A stretch of 64,000 bases of DNA from Periweissella cryptocerci (lineage in GTDB: Bacteria; Bacillota; Bacilli; Lactobacillales; Lactobacillaceae): contig NZ_CP037940.1 of the NCBI RefSeq assembly GCF_004358325.1, forward strand, positions 868,001-932,000. The letters are read 5' to 3'. This document shows positions 28,195 through 37,245 of the stretch, piece by piece (the stretch's first letter is position 1; each line of letters starts with the position of its first letter). A model generated the notes under the pieces. The model worked only from the letters and a program-made list of their open reading frames with translations. It was not told the origin of the DNA and did not search any database. The position numbers and the translations under genes were made by a program.

Positions 28195-28587
28195 ATGTTT
28201 AAAATCCCAAAGCAATTATTAATTAACGTCGCCATCGTTACTGGTATCGTCACCTTCGTCGTCCTCCAAACTACCATTGGCTGGACTCCACTCGGTTGGA
28301 TTCGTTCATGGCTGGCGGCCTACGTATTCATGATTCTCTTCAACGCCATTTTTGATCCTGCGCTGTGGGATTTATCCGCCAAATTCCGCCTCCCCAACTT
28401 AATTCACGGTATCCTCCAAGGTGTCATTACGGGCTTTTTAGTATCAGCTTGGCTGACATTTTTATTCAGCCCCAACTTGGCAACCTTCTGGACCATTACT
28501 TGGTGGCAAACACCAATCGCGGGTGTTCTAGTCTTAGTCGCTAGTTTAGTTATCGGTAAAACGATGGGGCACGGTTGGCTCAAATAA
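28195..28587 (+). CDS. Four-helix membrane protein, unknown
   Basis: 130 residues from the ATG at 28195, which follows AAGGA by eight bases. A longer frame from 28105 lacks a ribosome binding site. Four hydrophobic helices (about 8-26, 32-50, 65-85, 100-122) fill most of the protein. The arrangement is like small DUF2798-type membrane proteins, but I cannot confirm a family. Confidence 0.55.
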   Translation: MFKIPKQLLINVAIVTGIVTFVVLQTTIGWTPLGWIRSWLAAYVFMILFNAIFDPALWDLSAKFRLPNLIHGILQGVITGFLVSAWLTFLFSPNLATFWTITWWQTPIAGVLVLVASLVIGKTMGHGWLK

Positions 28588-28592
28588 TTGGT

Positions 28593-29124
28593 CCTATTTC
28601 GTCTGATGTGGGATTGGATAAAATTGGCCACTGCGTGCCAGTAAATTACTCCGTTAGTTAGGAATAATACTCAAACTAGTGCAAAAAAGTTGCCAACCAC
28701 AAGCCACAATATCATGAAAAAACCGGTCTAGGACAAAATCTGGCTAAAATTTTTCTAGCGTGGAATTTGGATATGTGTCTCGGCTTGATTCCCACTACGT
28801 GTCTGGAAACAGTCTGGACACCGTGATGGAAGACAAGCATTTGAAGCCAAAGTGCGGTCTTCAAATGTTTGCGAAGCTTGGCTCGCTAACGCGGTAACCA
28901 TCTTCACAAATCCATAATCAGTAACGAAACCCGTTACTGATTATGCCATCACGGTGCGAGCTAAAGTCCAACCTGTTTCCAGCCTCCTCGTTAGTTTGAG
29001 CAAGCAGTCTGACTAGTGATATGCCGTAATCTTTGTCGCTGCAAGTTTAGCGGTAATCAATAGTTCAACGCAGTGGCATCATACATCTCATCACATTTTA
29101 TAAATTCCACGTCAGACGGAATAG
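28593..29124. mobile_element. Dispersed intergenic element, large composite copy G
   Basis: Inverted ends CTATTTCGTCTGATGTGGG (left) and CCACGTCAGACGGAATAG (right) bound 532 bases. The interior has a partial three-hairpin core with a third hairpin CATTTGAAG/CTTCAAATG and its own perfect hairpin CATAATCAGTAAC/GTTACTGATTATG. The right part is shared with copy F (for example TAATATGCCGTAATC-like sequence and ACATCTCATCACATTTTATA). No gene is supported inside. Confidence 0.75.
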
Positions 29125-29164
29125 AGCTCAAAATCTTAGCTTGTTACAGATAACTATTCCTCGT

Positions 29165-29212
29165 AAAAAGAGCTTAACCGCACGCGTTGCAACGCCTGGT
29201 TAAGCTCTTTTT
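29165..29212 (-). terminator. Strong intrinsic terminator
   Basis: AAAAAGAGCTTAACC (29165-29179) pairs perfectly with GGTTAAGCTCTTTTT (29198-29212). It follows the leftward gene at 29251-29532 and ends the exported-protein cluster. Confidence 0.92.
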
Positions 29213-29250
29213 GGCTCTGAAATTATGTCCCAGCCCCATATATGTGAAAG

Positions 29251-29532
29251 TCATTTTTTGCTGTCCACAACCCATTCATTTAACTCCGCCCAAATTAATT
29301 CCATCTCGCGTTCATTATTTTCAGCTTCCGCAATGGCATACCGTCTGCGAAATTCATCAATGTCGAGTTTATAAATGTCGATTGGCTTCATGACGAATTT
29401 CGCAGTGTTCGTCTCCTCGAAGCACGTTTTATTAGGGCTATCGCTATTACCACTAACTACTGCAGCGCAGTAATAAAATACCAACAGGATTGTGATGAAG
29501 GCAATTCCTACCACTACGAAGATTGCTTGCAT
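29251..29532 (-). CDS. Small membrane-anchored protein with acidic cytoplasmic tail
   Basis: 93 residues from the ATG at 29532, which follows a G-rich ribosome binding site by about ten bases. An N-terminal helix (about 2-23, AIFVVVGIAFITILLVFYYC) is followed by a charged, helical region (DIYKLDIDEFRRRYAIAEAE). Family unknown. It lies 64 bases after the exported protein at 29597 and may be the last gene of that operon. Confidence 0.55.
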   Translation of the reverse strand: MQAIFVVVGIAFITILLVFYYCAAVVSGNSDSPNKTCFEETNTAKFVMKPIDIYKLDIDEFRRRYAIAEAENNEREMELIWAELNEWVVDSKK

Positions 29533-29596
29533 AATAATTACGCCCCCCTTTTTGATAAAACCCATACCTACTTAGAATGGGCTCTCAACGTTATTA

Positions 29597-30130
29597 CTAT
29601 TTGTAGTCAATTAAAAATGTCAAATTTGTGCTATATTCACCGGCGAATCGACCTTTATTACCTACGTTCGCTAACATGAACTCAGTGGTTCTAACAGGAT
29701 GATCTGCCGTAAGTTCAGCAATTGTTCCACCGTTATGAAAATGTATTACTTCTTCACTTTGAGGCGACACCAACAACGTCTCCGCCTCATCCGGATCAGG
29801 ATTCCCCATCTCGTCCATCAAAGGAAGTACTTTTTGACCATTTTTATAAAAATTTTCATCTCCACTAATCTTCACAGATACATAGGAGTTTTTCTCCAAC
29901 AAACTGTCTGGTGCTAACTTCGTTTCAAGTAACCGTGAGGGCTCTTTTTCGTCAAGCACAATTTCTGATGGAATAACTACCGCCCATTTAAGTTCCTTAA
30001 TAACTGACGCGTGCACTTCAGTCTTTTCAGTAACAGTTTGGTCATCAGCGTGCACCAAAGTACCAAGCGGTAAAAGCGCCATTCCAGTCATTCCAACAAT
30101 ACTTCCAATCACAAATTTGATCTTTTTCAT
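29597..30130 (-). CDS. Secreted beta-rich surface protein, WxL/adhesin-like
   Basis: 177 residues with a signal peptide (about 1-28, cleaved at VHA-DD). The mature part is beta-rich, with WAVVIPSEIVLDEKE near the start and GRFAGEYSTNLTFLIDYK at the end. These recall the secreted beta-sandwich proteins that accompany WxL-type surface complexes in lactobacilli and enterococci. No WxL motif itself is present. It is encoded with two other exported proteins (30278-30757, 30774-30884) and divergent from an Mga-like regulator. Ligand unknown. Confidence 0.6.
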   Translation of the reverse strand: MKKIKFVIGSIVGMTGMALLPLGTLVHADDQTVTEKTEVHASVIKELKWAVVIPSEIVLDEKEPSRLLETKLAPDSLLEKNSYVSVKISGDENFYKNGQKVLPLMDEMGNPDPDEAETLLVSPQSEEVIHFHNGGTIAELTADHPVRTTEFMLANVGNKGRFAGEYSTNLTFLIDYK

Positions 30131-30277
30131 TTCAATATCCTCAATTTTCTTTACTTAATTTTTTAAACTTAAACTAATAGCAACACAAGCGATAAACCAA
30201 ATTCAATTTTAAAACATTCGCATCACCACCTTTCATTTTGATTGCTCCAATGTCTACCATTCCAAATCAAGTCGGCA

Positions 30278-30757
30278 TTACACGACATTCAATACGGAAT
30301 TAAGTTTCGCGCCATTCAGCGGTTTACCAGTGGCCAGCGAAGTTGTTTCAATTACTATAATCGCTTGATGCTTTCCTTTTGGTAGTGACTTTGATAAATG
30401 GATTTCATTAAAGCCCAAGCCTGGCTTAATTAATTGTGACTGAAATAACGTTTCGCCTGATTCTGCTAAAATCAACCGGTACTTAAAATAACAAGGATTC
30501 TTAACTGGATTTTCCCAACCAACCTGCGCCATGTTTGTTTTGGTGGAAACATTAATAGTGGGTGTGCCCGGAATTGTAATTGACTCAGCGCGACTACTAG
30601 TAGTTGTTTTTTTCACCAACTTTTCAGCTCTAGCATCAACTGCCTCTGGCTTTTTTGCATGCGATGATGGCCACACAAATTGCAATAATAACAACATTAA
30701 TATCACTCCAATGCCCATGATAATTTGTATTATTTGTTTTCGTTTAAATGTTCTCAT
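30278..30757 (-). CDS. Membrane-anchored extracellular protein, unknown
   Basis: 159 residues with one N-terminal helix (about 8-28, with a basic start MRTFKRKQ, so C-terminus out). A Ser/Thr linker precedes a single Ig-like beta domain (about 60-159, with NMAQVGWENPVKNPCYFKYR). It starts 16 bases after the 36-residue gene at 30774, so the two are co-transcribed. Probably a surface accessory to the secreted protein downstream. Confidence 0.6.
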   Translation of the reverse strand: MRTFKRKQIIQIIMGIGVILMLLLLQFVWPSSHAKKPEAVDARAEKLVKKTTTSSRAESITIPGTPTINVSTKTNMAQVGWENPVKNPCYFKYRLILAESGETLFQSQLIKPGLGFNEIHLSKSLPKGKHQAIIVIETTSLATGKPLNGAKLNSVLNVV

Positions 30758-30773
30758 TACTTTTTCTCCAATT

Positions 30774-30884
30774 TTATATATTTAAAAAACCAATTAGGCC
30801 ACTCCAGCCTATAAATAAAAATCCTAACAAAATGCTGATAAGCCCCAGCAAACAGCTTATAAAAATAATTGTATCTTTGCGCAT
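30774..30884 (-). CDS. 36-residue single-helix membrane peptide
   Basis: This short gene encodes MRKDTIIFISCLLGLISILL followed by GFLFIGWSGLIGFLNI. GAGGGA lies nine bases before the ATG and the next gene follows after 16 bases. A positively charged start and one long hydrophobic helix are all that is visible. It opens the leftward cluster beside the Mga-like regulator. Confidence 0.6.
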   Translation of the reverse strand: MRKDTIIFISCLLGLISILLGFLFIGWSGLIGFLNI

Positions 30885-31043
30885 CAACAGCTATCCCTCG
30901 CATTCTGCTTCTTTGTTAAATGTGACGTTTGTGTGAACAAACTGAGAATTAATATTGAATTAGTCTCAATAACTATCAACCACCCAACAAATTACGCTAA
31001 TATGAATACATACAATATATGAGGAGACTGTTACAACCTGATC

Positions 31044-32495
31044 ATGCTAAATCAATTATTATCAAAACAACATAAACGCCAGTTTGAAATCGTGAATATG
31101 TTAATGTCATCTGCGACACCAACAACCACGGAATTTGCCAATCAGCTCAAAACAACGCGGCAAACAATTCAAACTGATATTGATGAGCTCAATGCTGTAA
31201 TCACGCCCCATATTATTGTGCAAGTCGATAATCAATGGCAGTTGATTGCCTCGGCAAAACTGTCATTAACTTCAATTCACTCGCAAATCCTAAGTCAGTC
31301 TCTCAGCTTTAATATTTTGGAAACAATTTTCTTAGGAAATGTCACCACGCAACAAGAACTACTCGAATCGGCATTAACATCCCAAGCCACGCTTTATCGT
31401 GAAATTAAAAATATCAACGCGATTCTGAACCCTTTAAATATTCACCTAAATACTAGAAAGCTGATAATCGAAGGCGACGAATTTAAAGTCCGAAGCTTTT
31501 TCTTTCAATATTTCTTTGAAAAATATGAATTTGCCTCGGTCTTTGTTCCCGACATTGAGCTAGAAACCTTTGATAAATTAATTACAACTTTCTCAAAGAA
31601 TAACAACGTGTATTTCAATCAAGCCGACTTATCATTTATGGAATACAACAAGCTCTGCATCTTATTAAAAGTTTCAATCCAGCGGCTGCAACAGGGCTAT
31701 CACATAGATTTACCAGGTCAAGCGACATTCACAGTTGATTTAGATGCTAATCTGGAACGCGAATTCTTTTATAACTTCAAAATTCCGCTATCAGCCAAAA
31801 CATATTCTGAAATTTTCGGACTTTTCTACAATCAATATTATGTAGTTACAATCGATGCCTTAAACCATTTATGCAATATTGATGCAAAATATGCGACTTT
31901 AGTTGATTCGATAAAACAATTAATCAGTTTTGTCGCTGAGCAACCAAACATTGAACTGACTAATCAGGATGATCTTCTTATCGCCCTGTTCAACGCCGTA
32001 CAAGCTAAAGATTTCATCCAATTTATATTGCTTGATAAAATTGGTCAGTTTATCGCCACTGCACAGTTTGAAAATCATCGCCTATTCACGGATATCGTTG
32101 TCAAAATCACCGAATTAATCGCACCAGGTGATTGTGAGGAAAGCCAACTAGTCGGCTCATTGATGTATGAACTAATCATTAATTGCGATAGTCTCTACCA
32201 TGAACTTAAACATGTGACTGAATTACAAAACTTACACATTGGTTTTATCTTGAATTTACCAACTAATCACATCAATCTGTTGATTAGTGATTTGCAAGCA
32301 ATGCTGCCTGATGCCAAGCTCACAGTGCTTAATAATCTCTCTTTGCCCGCCTTAATTAAAGAGAGTGCTGAGTTTGATGTGGTTGTTTCCAACCTGCATG
32401 GCTTAGCCAGTCAAATTCACGCGCCGCTACTTTCTTTAACGACGGTCTATCAGTTTTTGAATCAATCAATTAGTGAATCAATCTTCAATGCGTAA
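31044..32495 (+). CDS. Mga-like transcriptional regulator
   Basis: 483 residues. An N-terminal winged-helix region (about 10-60, TTEFANQLKTTRQTIQTDID) and a second Mga-type HTH (about 85-140, TTQQELLESALTSQATLYRE) are followed by a long region resembling PRD domains and an EIIB-like C-terminus. This is the Mga/AtxA/PRD architecture controlling surface-protein genes in streptococci, enterococci and bacilli. The ATG at 31044 is poorly placed, since GAGGAG lies 17 bases upstream, and no better start is visible. It is divergent from the exported-protein cluster 29251-30884, its probable target. Confidence 0.8.
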   Translation: MLNQLLSKQHKRQFEIVNMLMSSATPTTTEFANQLKTTRQTIQTDIDELNAVITPHIIVQVDNQWQLIASAKLSLTSIHSQILSQSLSFNILETIFLGNVTTQQELLESALTSQATLYREIKNINAILNPLNIHLNTRKLIIEGDEFKVRSFFFQYFFEKYEFASVFVPDIELETFDKLITTFSKNNNVYFNQADLSFMEYNKLCILLKVSIQRLQQGYHIDLPGQATFTVDLDANLEREFFYNFKIPLSAKTYSEIFGLFYNQYYVVTIDALNHLCNIDAKYATLVDSIKQLISFVAEQPNIELTNQDDLLIALFNAVQAKDFIQFILLDKIGQFIATAQFENHRLFTDIVVKITELIAPGDCEESQLVGSLMYELIINCDSLYHELKHVTELQNLHIGFILNLPTNHINLLISDLQAMLPDAKLTVLNNLSLPALIKESAEFDVVVSNLHGLASQIHAPLLSLTTVYQFLNQSISESIFNA

Positions 32496-32688
32496 TCAAT
32501 TAGTTGTTATTAACTAATCAATATCATTAGTTTAGCAATTATTTTCAGTGCCAACATTTCATAAATTTTCAAGGCTAATAAATTTGTGATAATTTGTTCA
32601 AATAAGATTCACAACAATGTGTTAGTGCTGCGAATCGTAAGCATTAATTTGTATATCTGAAATTACAACCAAACAATGGCATAACAAA

Positions 32689-32737
32689 AGCACCCCTGCG
32701 TTGACCACAGCACAAGCTGGTCAGTTCAGGGGTGTTT
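32689..32737 (+). terminator. Intrinsic terminator of the Mga-like gene
   Basis: AGCACCCCTG pairs with CAGGGGTGTT, with an inner stem TGACCA/TGGTCA and T-rich sequence after it. It lies about 190 bases past the stop, and the intervening sequence shows nothing recognisable. Confidence 0.8.
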
Positions 32738-32824
32738 GAATTAATTCATTTTTTAGAATCTAGGTTTTGTCCCAGCTTCTTTTTGATGAATGCAAAGTAC
32801 AGAAACGGCAATCCCACGATAAAT

Positions 32825-32859
32825 AAAAAAACTCGCCTGAATTTCAGACGAGTTTTTTT
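32825..32859 (-). terminator. Intrinsic terminator of the flippase-ligase operon
   Basis: AAAAAACTCG and CTGA pair with TCAG and CGAGTTTTTT around AATT, with one internal mismatch. It starts six bases after the ATP-grasp stop codon. Confidence 0.9.
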
Positions 32860-32864
32860 GTGGC

Positions 32865-34094
32865 TTATGCTTTAAAATATTTCGCGTAATACTTGGCAAA
32901 ATTTTGGTTGGCACGCCGGTAGTTCAAGAAGCGCTTGATGTTCCAATCGTTCTTGTACTTGTACGTGTAGCCGTATTGACCATTTTCAATCAACTTTAAG
33001 GCAAAATCAGTTGCTTCGTTGTGACGCATGTATTGCTTGTACAACTTCGGCGTGATTGCCAGCCAAACCTTCCATTTGCTCTTGTCAGCATTGGCGTAGA
33101 CTGGCATGTCGGGAATTGCAACGTCATCGTAATCATCAACTAATGCGCGCATCCAGTTCGTCCCGTTTAAGCTCGCCCACCAATTTGACCGGCCGAGGCG
33201 AATGTTCATTTCAAAGACTTTGTAGGTATTGTCGCGGGTATCGAACTTCAAATCAAAGTTCACAAACCCGGTAATATTCAATCCTTCTAAGAATTTTACA
33301 TATTGGTCATAGATGGCTTCGTTGTAATCGGGCATAATCGCCATGTGATTACCGCGGCCTTGGGGACCGGGATCTTCAATCAAGGCGTGCCCCATTGAAA
33401 TCACCCGTACCTTACCATTTTGGTCGATATACGCCGTCAAATTCCGTTCAAACGAATCATCCCCAGGAATCATGTCTTGCATCGTGAAAGTGCTGGTGTA
33501 GCCATTCGCATAGGCTAACTTGATGACCTCGTTCAATTCTTCGTGGGAGTTAATGAAGTAAATCTTCTTATGCCCAGGGAAGAATAAATCCATCCATTCA
33601 ACTGAATTATCTGACTTCAAGATTACGGGATAACCCCATTCTGATTCAACATCGCGTTCCGCATCCGCTGGCGTAATCCGCTTGGTTGCGGGCATCGCTA
33701 GGCCAAATTCAGCCGCAATTGGTTCAAAGGTTTCCTTGTGGTTCAATTCAATCATGCGGTCATAATCAATGTAAGGAATTACGAAAAATTCCGCTAATTC
33801 CGCTTTGTGTTGGGCAATCAAAGCTGCGTATTTGTCACCAGAACCTACCAAGATTGTTGGTTGCCCGGCGGCTTTGACTTCCGCCCCAATCTTGCGCATT
33901 TCTTCGATGAACTTGGGATCATCGTTAATTCCGGGTACTAACTTAATATCAACGATGTGGCTATCGCGCGTCGCCGTCATTGGGCGTCCCGCGGCGATAA
34001 TCGTTGATTTCATCCCGAATGCTTCATGTAATTCACGGGCAGAACCGTAAATACTTTCGTCACTACCTAAAAATAAAACGTGATGTTTAACCAT
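32865..34094 (-). CDS. ATP-grasp carboxylate-amine ligase (COG3919 type)
   Basis: 409 residues. The N-terminal Rossmann-like part (VLFLGSDESIYGSARELHEA) precedes the ATP-grasp core: GYPVILKSDNSVEW for the ATP-binding lysine, a flexible ISMGHALIEDPGPQGRG loop, and FEMNIRLGRSNWW for the metal-binding Glu/Asn. Members of this group join a carboxylate to an amine; D-aspartate ligases of peptidoglycan cross-bridges are one branch. The substrate here is not certain. It lies 20 bases downstream of a YtgP/MurJ-like flippase, which favours an envelope role. Confidence 0.8.
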   Translation of the reverse strand: MVKHHVLFLGSDESIYGSARELHEAFGMKSTIIAAGRPMTATRDSHIVDIKLVPGINDDPKFIEEMRKIGAEVKAAGQPTILVGSGDKYAALIAQHKAELAEFFVIPYIDYDRMIELNHKETFEPIAAEFGLAMPATKRITPADAERDVESEWGYPVILKSDNSVEWMDLFFPGHKKIYFINSHEELNEVIKLAYANGYTSTFTMQDMIPGDDSFERNLTAYIDQNGKVRVISMGHALIEDPGPQGRGNHMAIMPDYNEAIYDQYVKFLEGLNITGFVNFDLKFDTRDNTYKVFEMNIRLGRSNWWASLNGTNWMRALVDDYDDVAIPDMPVYANADKSKWKVWLAITPKLYKQYMRHNEATDFALKLIENGQYGYTYKYKNDWNIKRFLNYRRANQNFAKYYAKYFKA

Positions 34095-34114
34095 TTTAAG
34101 AGTCCTCTTTTAAC

Positions 34115-35767
34115 TTAACGAATGTGGAGCTTCGTACGTAATCGAGCCGCACGAGCGCCAAAGAATTTTTCGGCGATTGGTGAGCGGAGAATCAAGAATG
34201 CATAGACCGCGCCCCCTAATGCCACAGCAACCGCAACAATCAAAATTTGAATGATGCGAGCTTCAGGTGACAAGAAGTGTAACGCTAATTCAGTTGTCCC
34301 ATAGGCCACTGCCCCCATCGCAATTGAGGCGGCAATCACGGTGCTTAAAGTGTTGGTCATGGTTACGAGCTTCAAATCATAATCATTCTGTAATTGGCGA
34401 ATAACTAGTAAGCTTGAAACGACAAAGCCAAGGAATGATGCCACCAACGTCCCCATCGCCCCAAGGAGCGCGACCATTGGCACTTGCAAGGCAAGTTTCA
34501 CAATCAAACCTATTCCCAACGCTTGGAGGGCTTCACGATTTCGTGACAATCCTTGGGTAATCGTTGAAAGCAACGTAAATAATCCAAACATAATTCCTAA
34601 GAATGATGAGAATTGTAAGATCGTTGTCCCCATTAACGTTAGCATCGCACTATCATTGTAGCCATAGAACGTCACATAGAGCGGTTGCGCAATAGCAGCC
34701 ATCCCAATCGCGGCGGGAATCATCACCACACTGAAGAGTTCCAACGTGAAGCGTACTTGTTCAGAAATTTCTTGATTATCATCCTTAGCATGAGCGGCAG
34801 CCAACAACGGAATGGCAGTTGACCCCATCGCCACGGCCAAAGAAATGACAATCATAATTAATTTATTAGCATTAAAATCGAAAATTGCATATTGCGTATT
34901 TAACATCGCATATGGCAGATTCGTAAACATTTGCATGATTTTGAAGAACGTATATTGGTCAATGATTTGGTAGAACGGAATTGCTGAACCAACCACGACG
35001 AATGGAATTGCTTGGGCAACGACTTCCCAGATTAAGCGTTTTGCTGAAATGGTTTCGGCATTCTTACTTTCAGCTAAGCGGTCTTTGAACATTTTGCGTT
35101 GCTTGTACAAAGTCCAGGCGAGCACGGCAATCCCCGCAATCGCCCCGATAAAGGCGGCAAATGTTGATTGCACTACGGCTGACTGCCATGAACCGTGATT
35201 GACAACTAAGATAATCCACGTTAACAACAACATGTAGATTACGCGGAGCAATTGTTCCATGAACTGTGACATCGCTGAAGGTGCCATCTGATTGTTACCT
35301 TGCAGGAATCCCCGCGTCATACTCATCACTGGAATGATAAAGACTGCCGGCGCGAGTGAGTGAAGCACTGGTACGACGGACGGATCACCCGCGGCTAAGA
35401 GCGGTGCCCCAAACCATAAAATCAATGCGGAAAGTAAACCGGTAAAGAAACCAATTTGCAATGACGACTTATACAGCCGCATCGCAATCCCATATTCTTC
35501 TTTGGCATTATAACGGGCGACGAGCTTTGACACCGCCGAAGGAATCCCCGCCGAGGCCGCCATCAAGAACAATGCGTAAATGTTGTAACCTTTTGAAAAT
35601 AAAGCATTCCCTTGTAATCCGTATTCACCGAACATGGCGACCCATGGAATAATGTACAAGGCCCCTAAAACCCGCGACATGATACTACCAGCGGTCAGCC
35701 AAAATGAACCGCGCAGCATTTGTTTTTTATTATCGCTGCTTTGTTGAGTTGGCGTATTTTCTGCCAT
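34115..35767 (-). CDS. ytgP: MOP-superfamily lipid flippase (YtgP/MurJ-like)
   Basis: 550 residues from the ATG at 35767 (AGGG eight bases upstream). Fourteen predicted helices. The N-terminus LRGSFWLTAGSIMSRVLGAL and the segments GIPSAVSKLVARYNAKEEYG and TRGFLQGNNQMAPSAMSQF follow the B. subtilis YtgP family, lipid II flippases with a MurJ role. It probably turns lipid-linked wall precursor outward. It is first in a two-gene operon with the ATP-grasp ligase. Confidence 0.85.
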   Translation of the reverse strand: MAENTPTQQSSDNKKQMLRGSFWLTAGSIMSRVLGALYIIPWVAMFGEYGLQGNALFSKGYNIYALFLMAASAGIPSAVSKLVARYNAKEEYGIAMRLYKSSLQIGFFTGLLSALILWFGAPLLAAGDPSVVPVLHSLAPAVFIIPVMSMTRGFLQGNNQMAPSAMSQFMEQLLRVIYMLLLTWIILVVNHGSWQSAVVQSTFAAFIGAIAGIAVLAWTLYKQRKMFKDRLAESKNAETISAKRLIWEVVAQAIPFVVVGSAIPFYQIIDQYTFFKIMQMFTNLPYAMLNTQYAIFDFNANKLIMIVISLAVAMGSTAIPLLAAAHAKDDNQEISEQVRFTLELFSVVMIPAAIGMAAIAQPLYVTFYGYNDSAMLTLMGTTILQFSSFLGIMFGLFTLLSTITQGLSRNREALQALGIGLIVKLALQVPMVALLGAMGTLVASFLGFVVSSLLVIRQLQNDYDLKLVTMTNTLSTVIAASIAMGAVAYGTTELALHFLSPEARIIQILIVAVAVALGGAVYAFLILRSPIAEKFFGARAARLRTKLHIR

Positions 35768-35883
35768 CAAAAAACCCTGACTTTCTAATTTTTATATTTT
35801 ACGTTCTAACCGTTTAATTTTACCGAAGTTCCGCCCCATAAACAACTAAACTGCAAAAGATTACGCTTTCATTGGGTACTTTC

Positions 35884-36012
35884 TTAGCGTTGCAAATTAA
35901 TCCGCGCTTTTGTTAACAACTCTAGTAATAATTGTTGTTCACCGGTGGATAACTTGGTGAGCGTTATCTGCCGGGTGATGGCTTCGATTTCTGAAGAAAC
36001 ATCAGCTCACAA
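35884..36012 (-). pseudogene. C-terminal fragment of a MarR-type regulator
   Basis: The minus strand reads ADVSSEIEAITRQITLTKLS, then TGEQQLLLELLTKARINLQR and a stop. This matches the dimerisation end of MarR regulators. There is a stop just upstream, and no start or DNA-binding part. It is a remnant broken at about 36012. Confidence 0.55.
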
Positions 36013-36068
36013 ATTGGAAAAGGCGTGTTTATTATTACACCCCAGTGTCCGATAAGTGAACTGGCACG

Positions 36069-36098
36069 AAAAAAAGACGACTCACTTAAGCCGTCTTT
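36069..36098 (-). terminator. Terminator of the lipase/glycine-zipper pair
   Basis: AAAGACG pairs with CGTCTTT, with an A-run on the left side that reads as a T-run for the leftward transcript. Confidence 0.7.
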
Positions 36099-36108
36099 AT
36101 TTAGTAAC

Positions 36109-37245
36109 TCATTTATTTACATTATAATTTTCATTTGCACCTACAATTTTTTCAATCAATGCTTGTGCAGCTTGAAGATGAATTACCAAATCACCAAAAT
36201 CATCTTGTTGTTCCAAATTCATCTCATCAAAGTTAGTCCCATATTGTTTAATTCTTGTAACATCTTGTGCTAACTGCGACTTTGCAACTTGCGTGAGTTT
36301 TGAAAGGGTTCTGATTTCAATTTTGTTACCCTCAATCACTTTACGAGCAAGGTTAATTTGACTAGTCGCCGTATTGGCTCGGCGTGCAATTTTTTGGTTC
36401 CTTTTACTAGTAAAAATACCAGTTCCAATTGCAAAAACTATTCCAAGGGGACCAAGAATCATACCAGTTCCAATGGTTGAAGTCGCAACCGTGCCACCCA
36501 TCGCTACGGTTGCCGCACCACTCCCAATAGCAAGACTAGATAATGCCAATGTATTTGTAGCGACAATTGGAGCTGCAATTATCGTTGCTCCTGCAGACGA
36601 GCCGGCCATGATAAGTCCAGAAGCTCCGATACTCGCAAGTGTTCCGCTTCCTAACCAACCAGCAATTGATACTAAGTTAGCCGCAGATGCGCCAGCAATT
36701 GTAGTTGAAACAGCATTGACTGCGAACTTTTTTATCAATTGATTGCCAATAGTCAGCCCAAAATTACCGCCAGCCCCTGCAACACCAGTTACCATAAGTG
36801 ACGTGGTAAGCGGTAGAGTTACTTTTTCACCGTTAGCGTTGATGTATTCAATACCTGGAATTCCAAGAGTAGTTGCCAACGCACTTAATGTTTTTGCGTT
36901 CAAAGTCTTGTTCCCTAAAGAAACGTCCAAGGTTGTTCCCTTATCAATTTCTCGATTATCAGTAACTTTGTTAATTTCTTTTGCTAATTCATCAAGGGTA
37001 TTTCTATATCGATCATCTACACACTTAACATTTTCAACAATTTTTGCTGGTTCAAGTGGAACATCAATCACCTGATTTACGTACTTAATTGCAGAATCAA
37101 TCGCAAGTTTCATGTATTTTCGGTGTTCAAACAGTTGCTCACTGAGCAAAACTAATGAATTTTGATTATCCTCAAAACGCATCTGTGCATCTTTCATTCG
37201 TCTAATTGCGTTGTTTCTTAAATCTTTATTCAAAAAATTGACCAT
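36109..37245 (-). CDS. Glycine-zipper membrane protein flanked by coiled coils
   Basis: 378 residues from the ATG at 37245, preceded by GGAGGAGGTG eight bases away. The start at 37272 would lie far inside the lipase gene. An N-terminal helical region (about 1-110) is followed by a Gly/Ala/Ser/Thr-rich hydrophobic block (about 145-290, with GVAGAGGNFGLTIG, SAGATIIAAPIVAT and GPLGIVFAIGTG) and a C-terminal coiled coil (about 300-360). This resembles helical pore-forming or membrane-inserting proteins, or a membrane partner of the lipase. No family recognised. It overlaps the lipase gene by 20 bases, so the two are coupled. AT-rich compared with the flanking genes. Confidence 0.6.
   Translation of the reverse strand: MVNFLNKDLRNNAIRRMKDAQMRFEDNQNSLVLLSEQLFEHRKYMKLAIDSAIKYVNQVIDVPLEPAKIVENVKCVDDRYRNTLDELAKEINKVTDNREIDKGTTLDVSLGNKTLNAKTLSALATTLGIPGIEYINANGEKVTLPLTTSLMVTGVAGAGGNFGLTIGNQLIKKFAVNAVSTTIAGASAANLVSIAGWLGSGTLASIGASGLIMAGSSAGATIIAAPIVATNTLALSSLAIGSGAATVAMGGTVATSTIGTGMILGPLGIVFAIGTGIFTSKRNQKIARRANTATSQINLARKVIEGNKIEIRTLSKLTQVAKSQLAQDVTRIKQYGTNFDEMNLEQQDDFGDLVIHLQAAQALIEKIVGANENYNVNK

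Noticed and set aside
36374..37075. Hydrophobic plus-strand frames opposite the glycine-zipper gene
   Set aside because: Antisense of Gly/Ala-rich codons gives Pro/Ala/Val-rich frames. No start signals; the minus-strand gene is coupled to the lipase.
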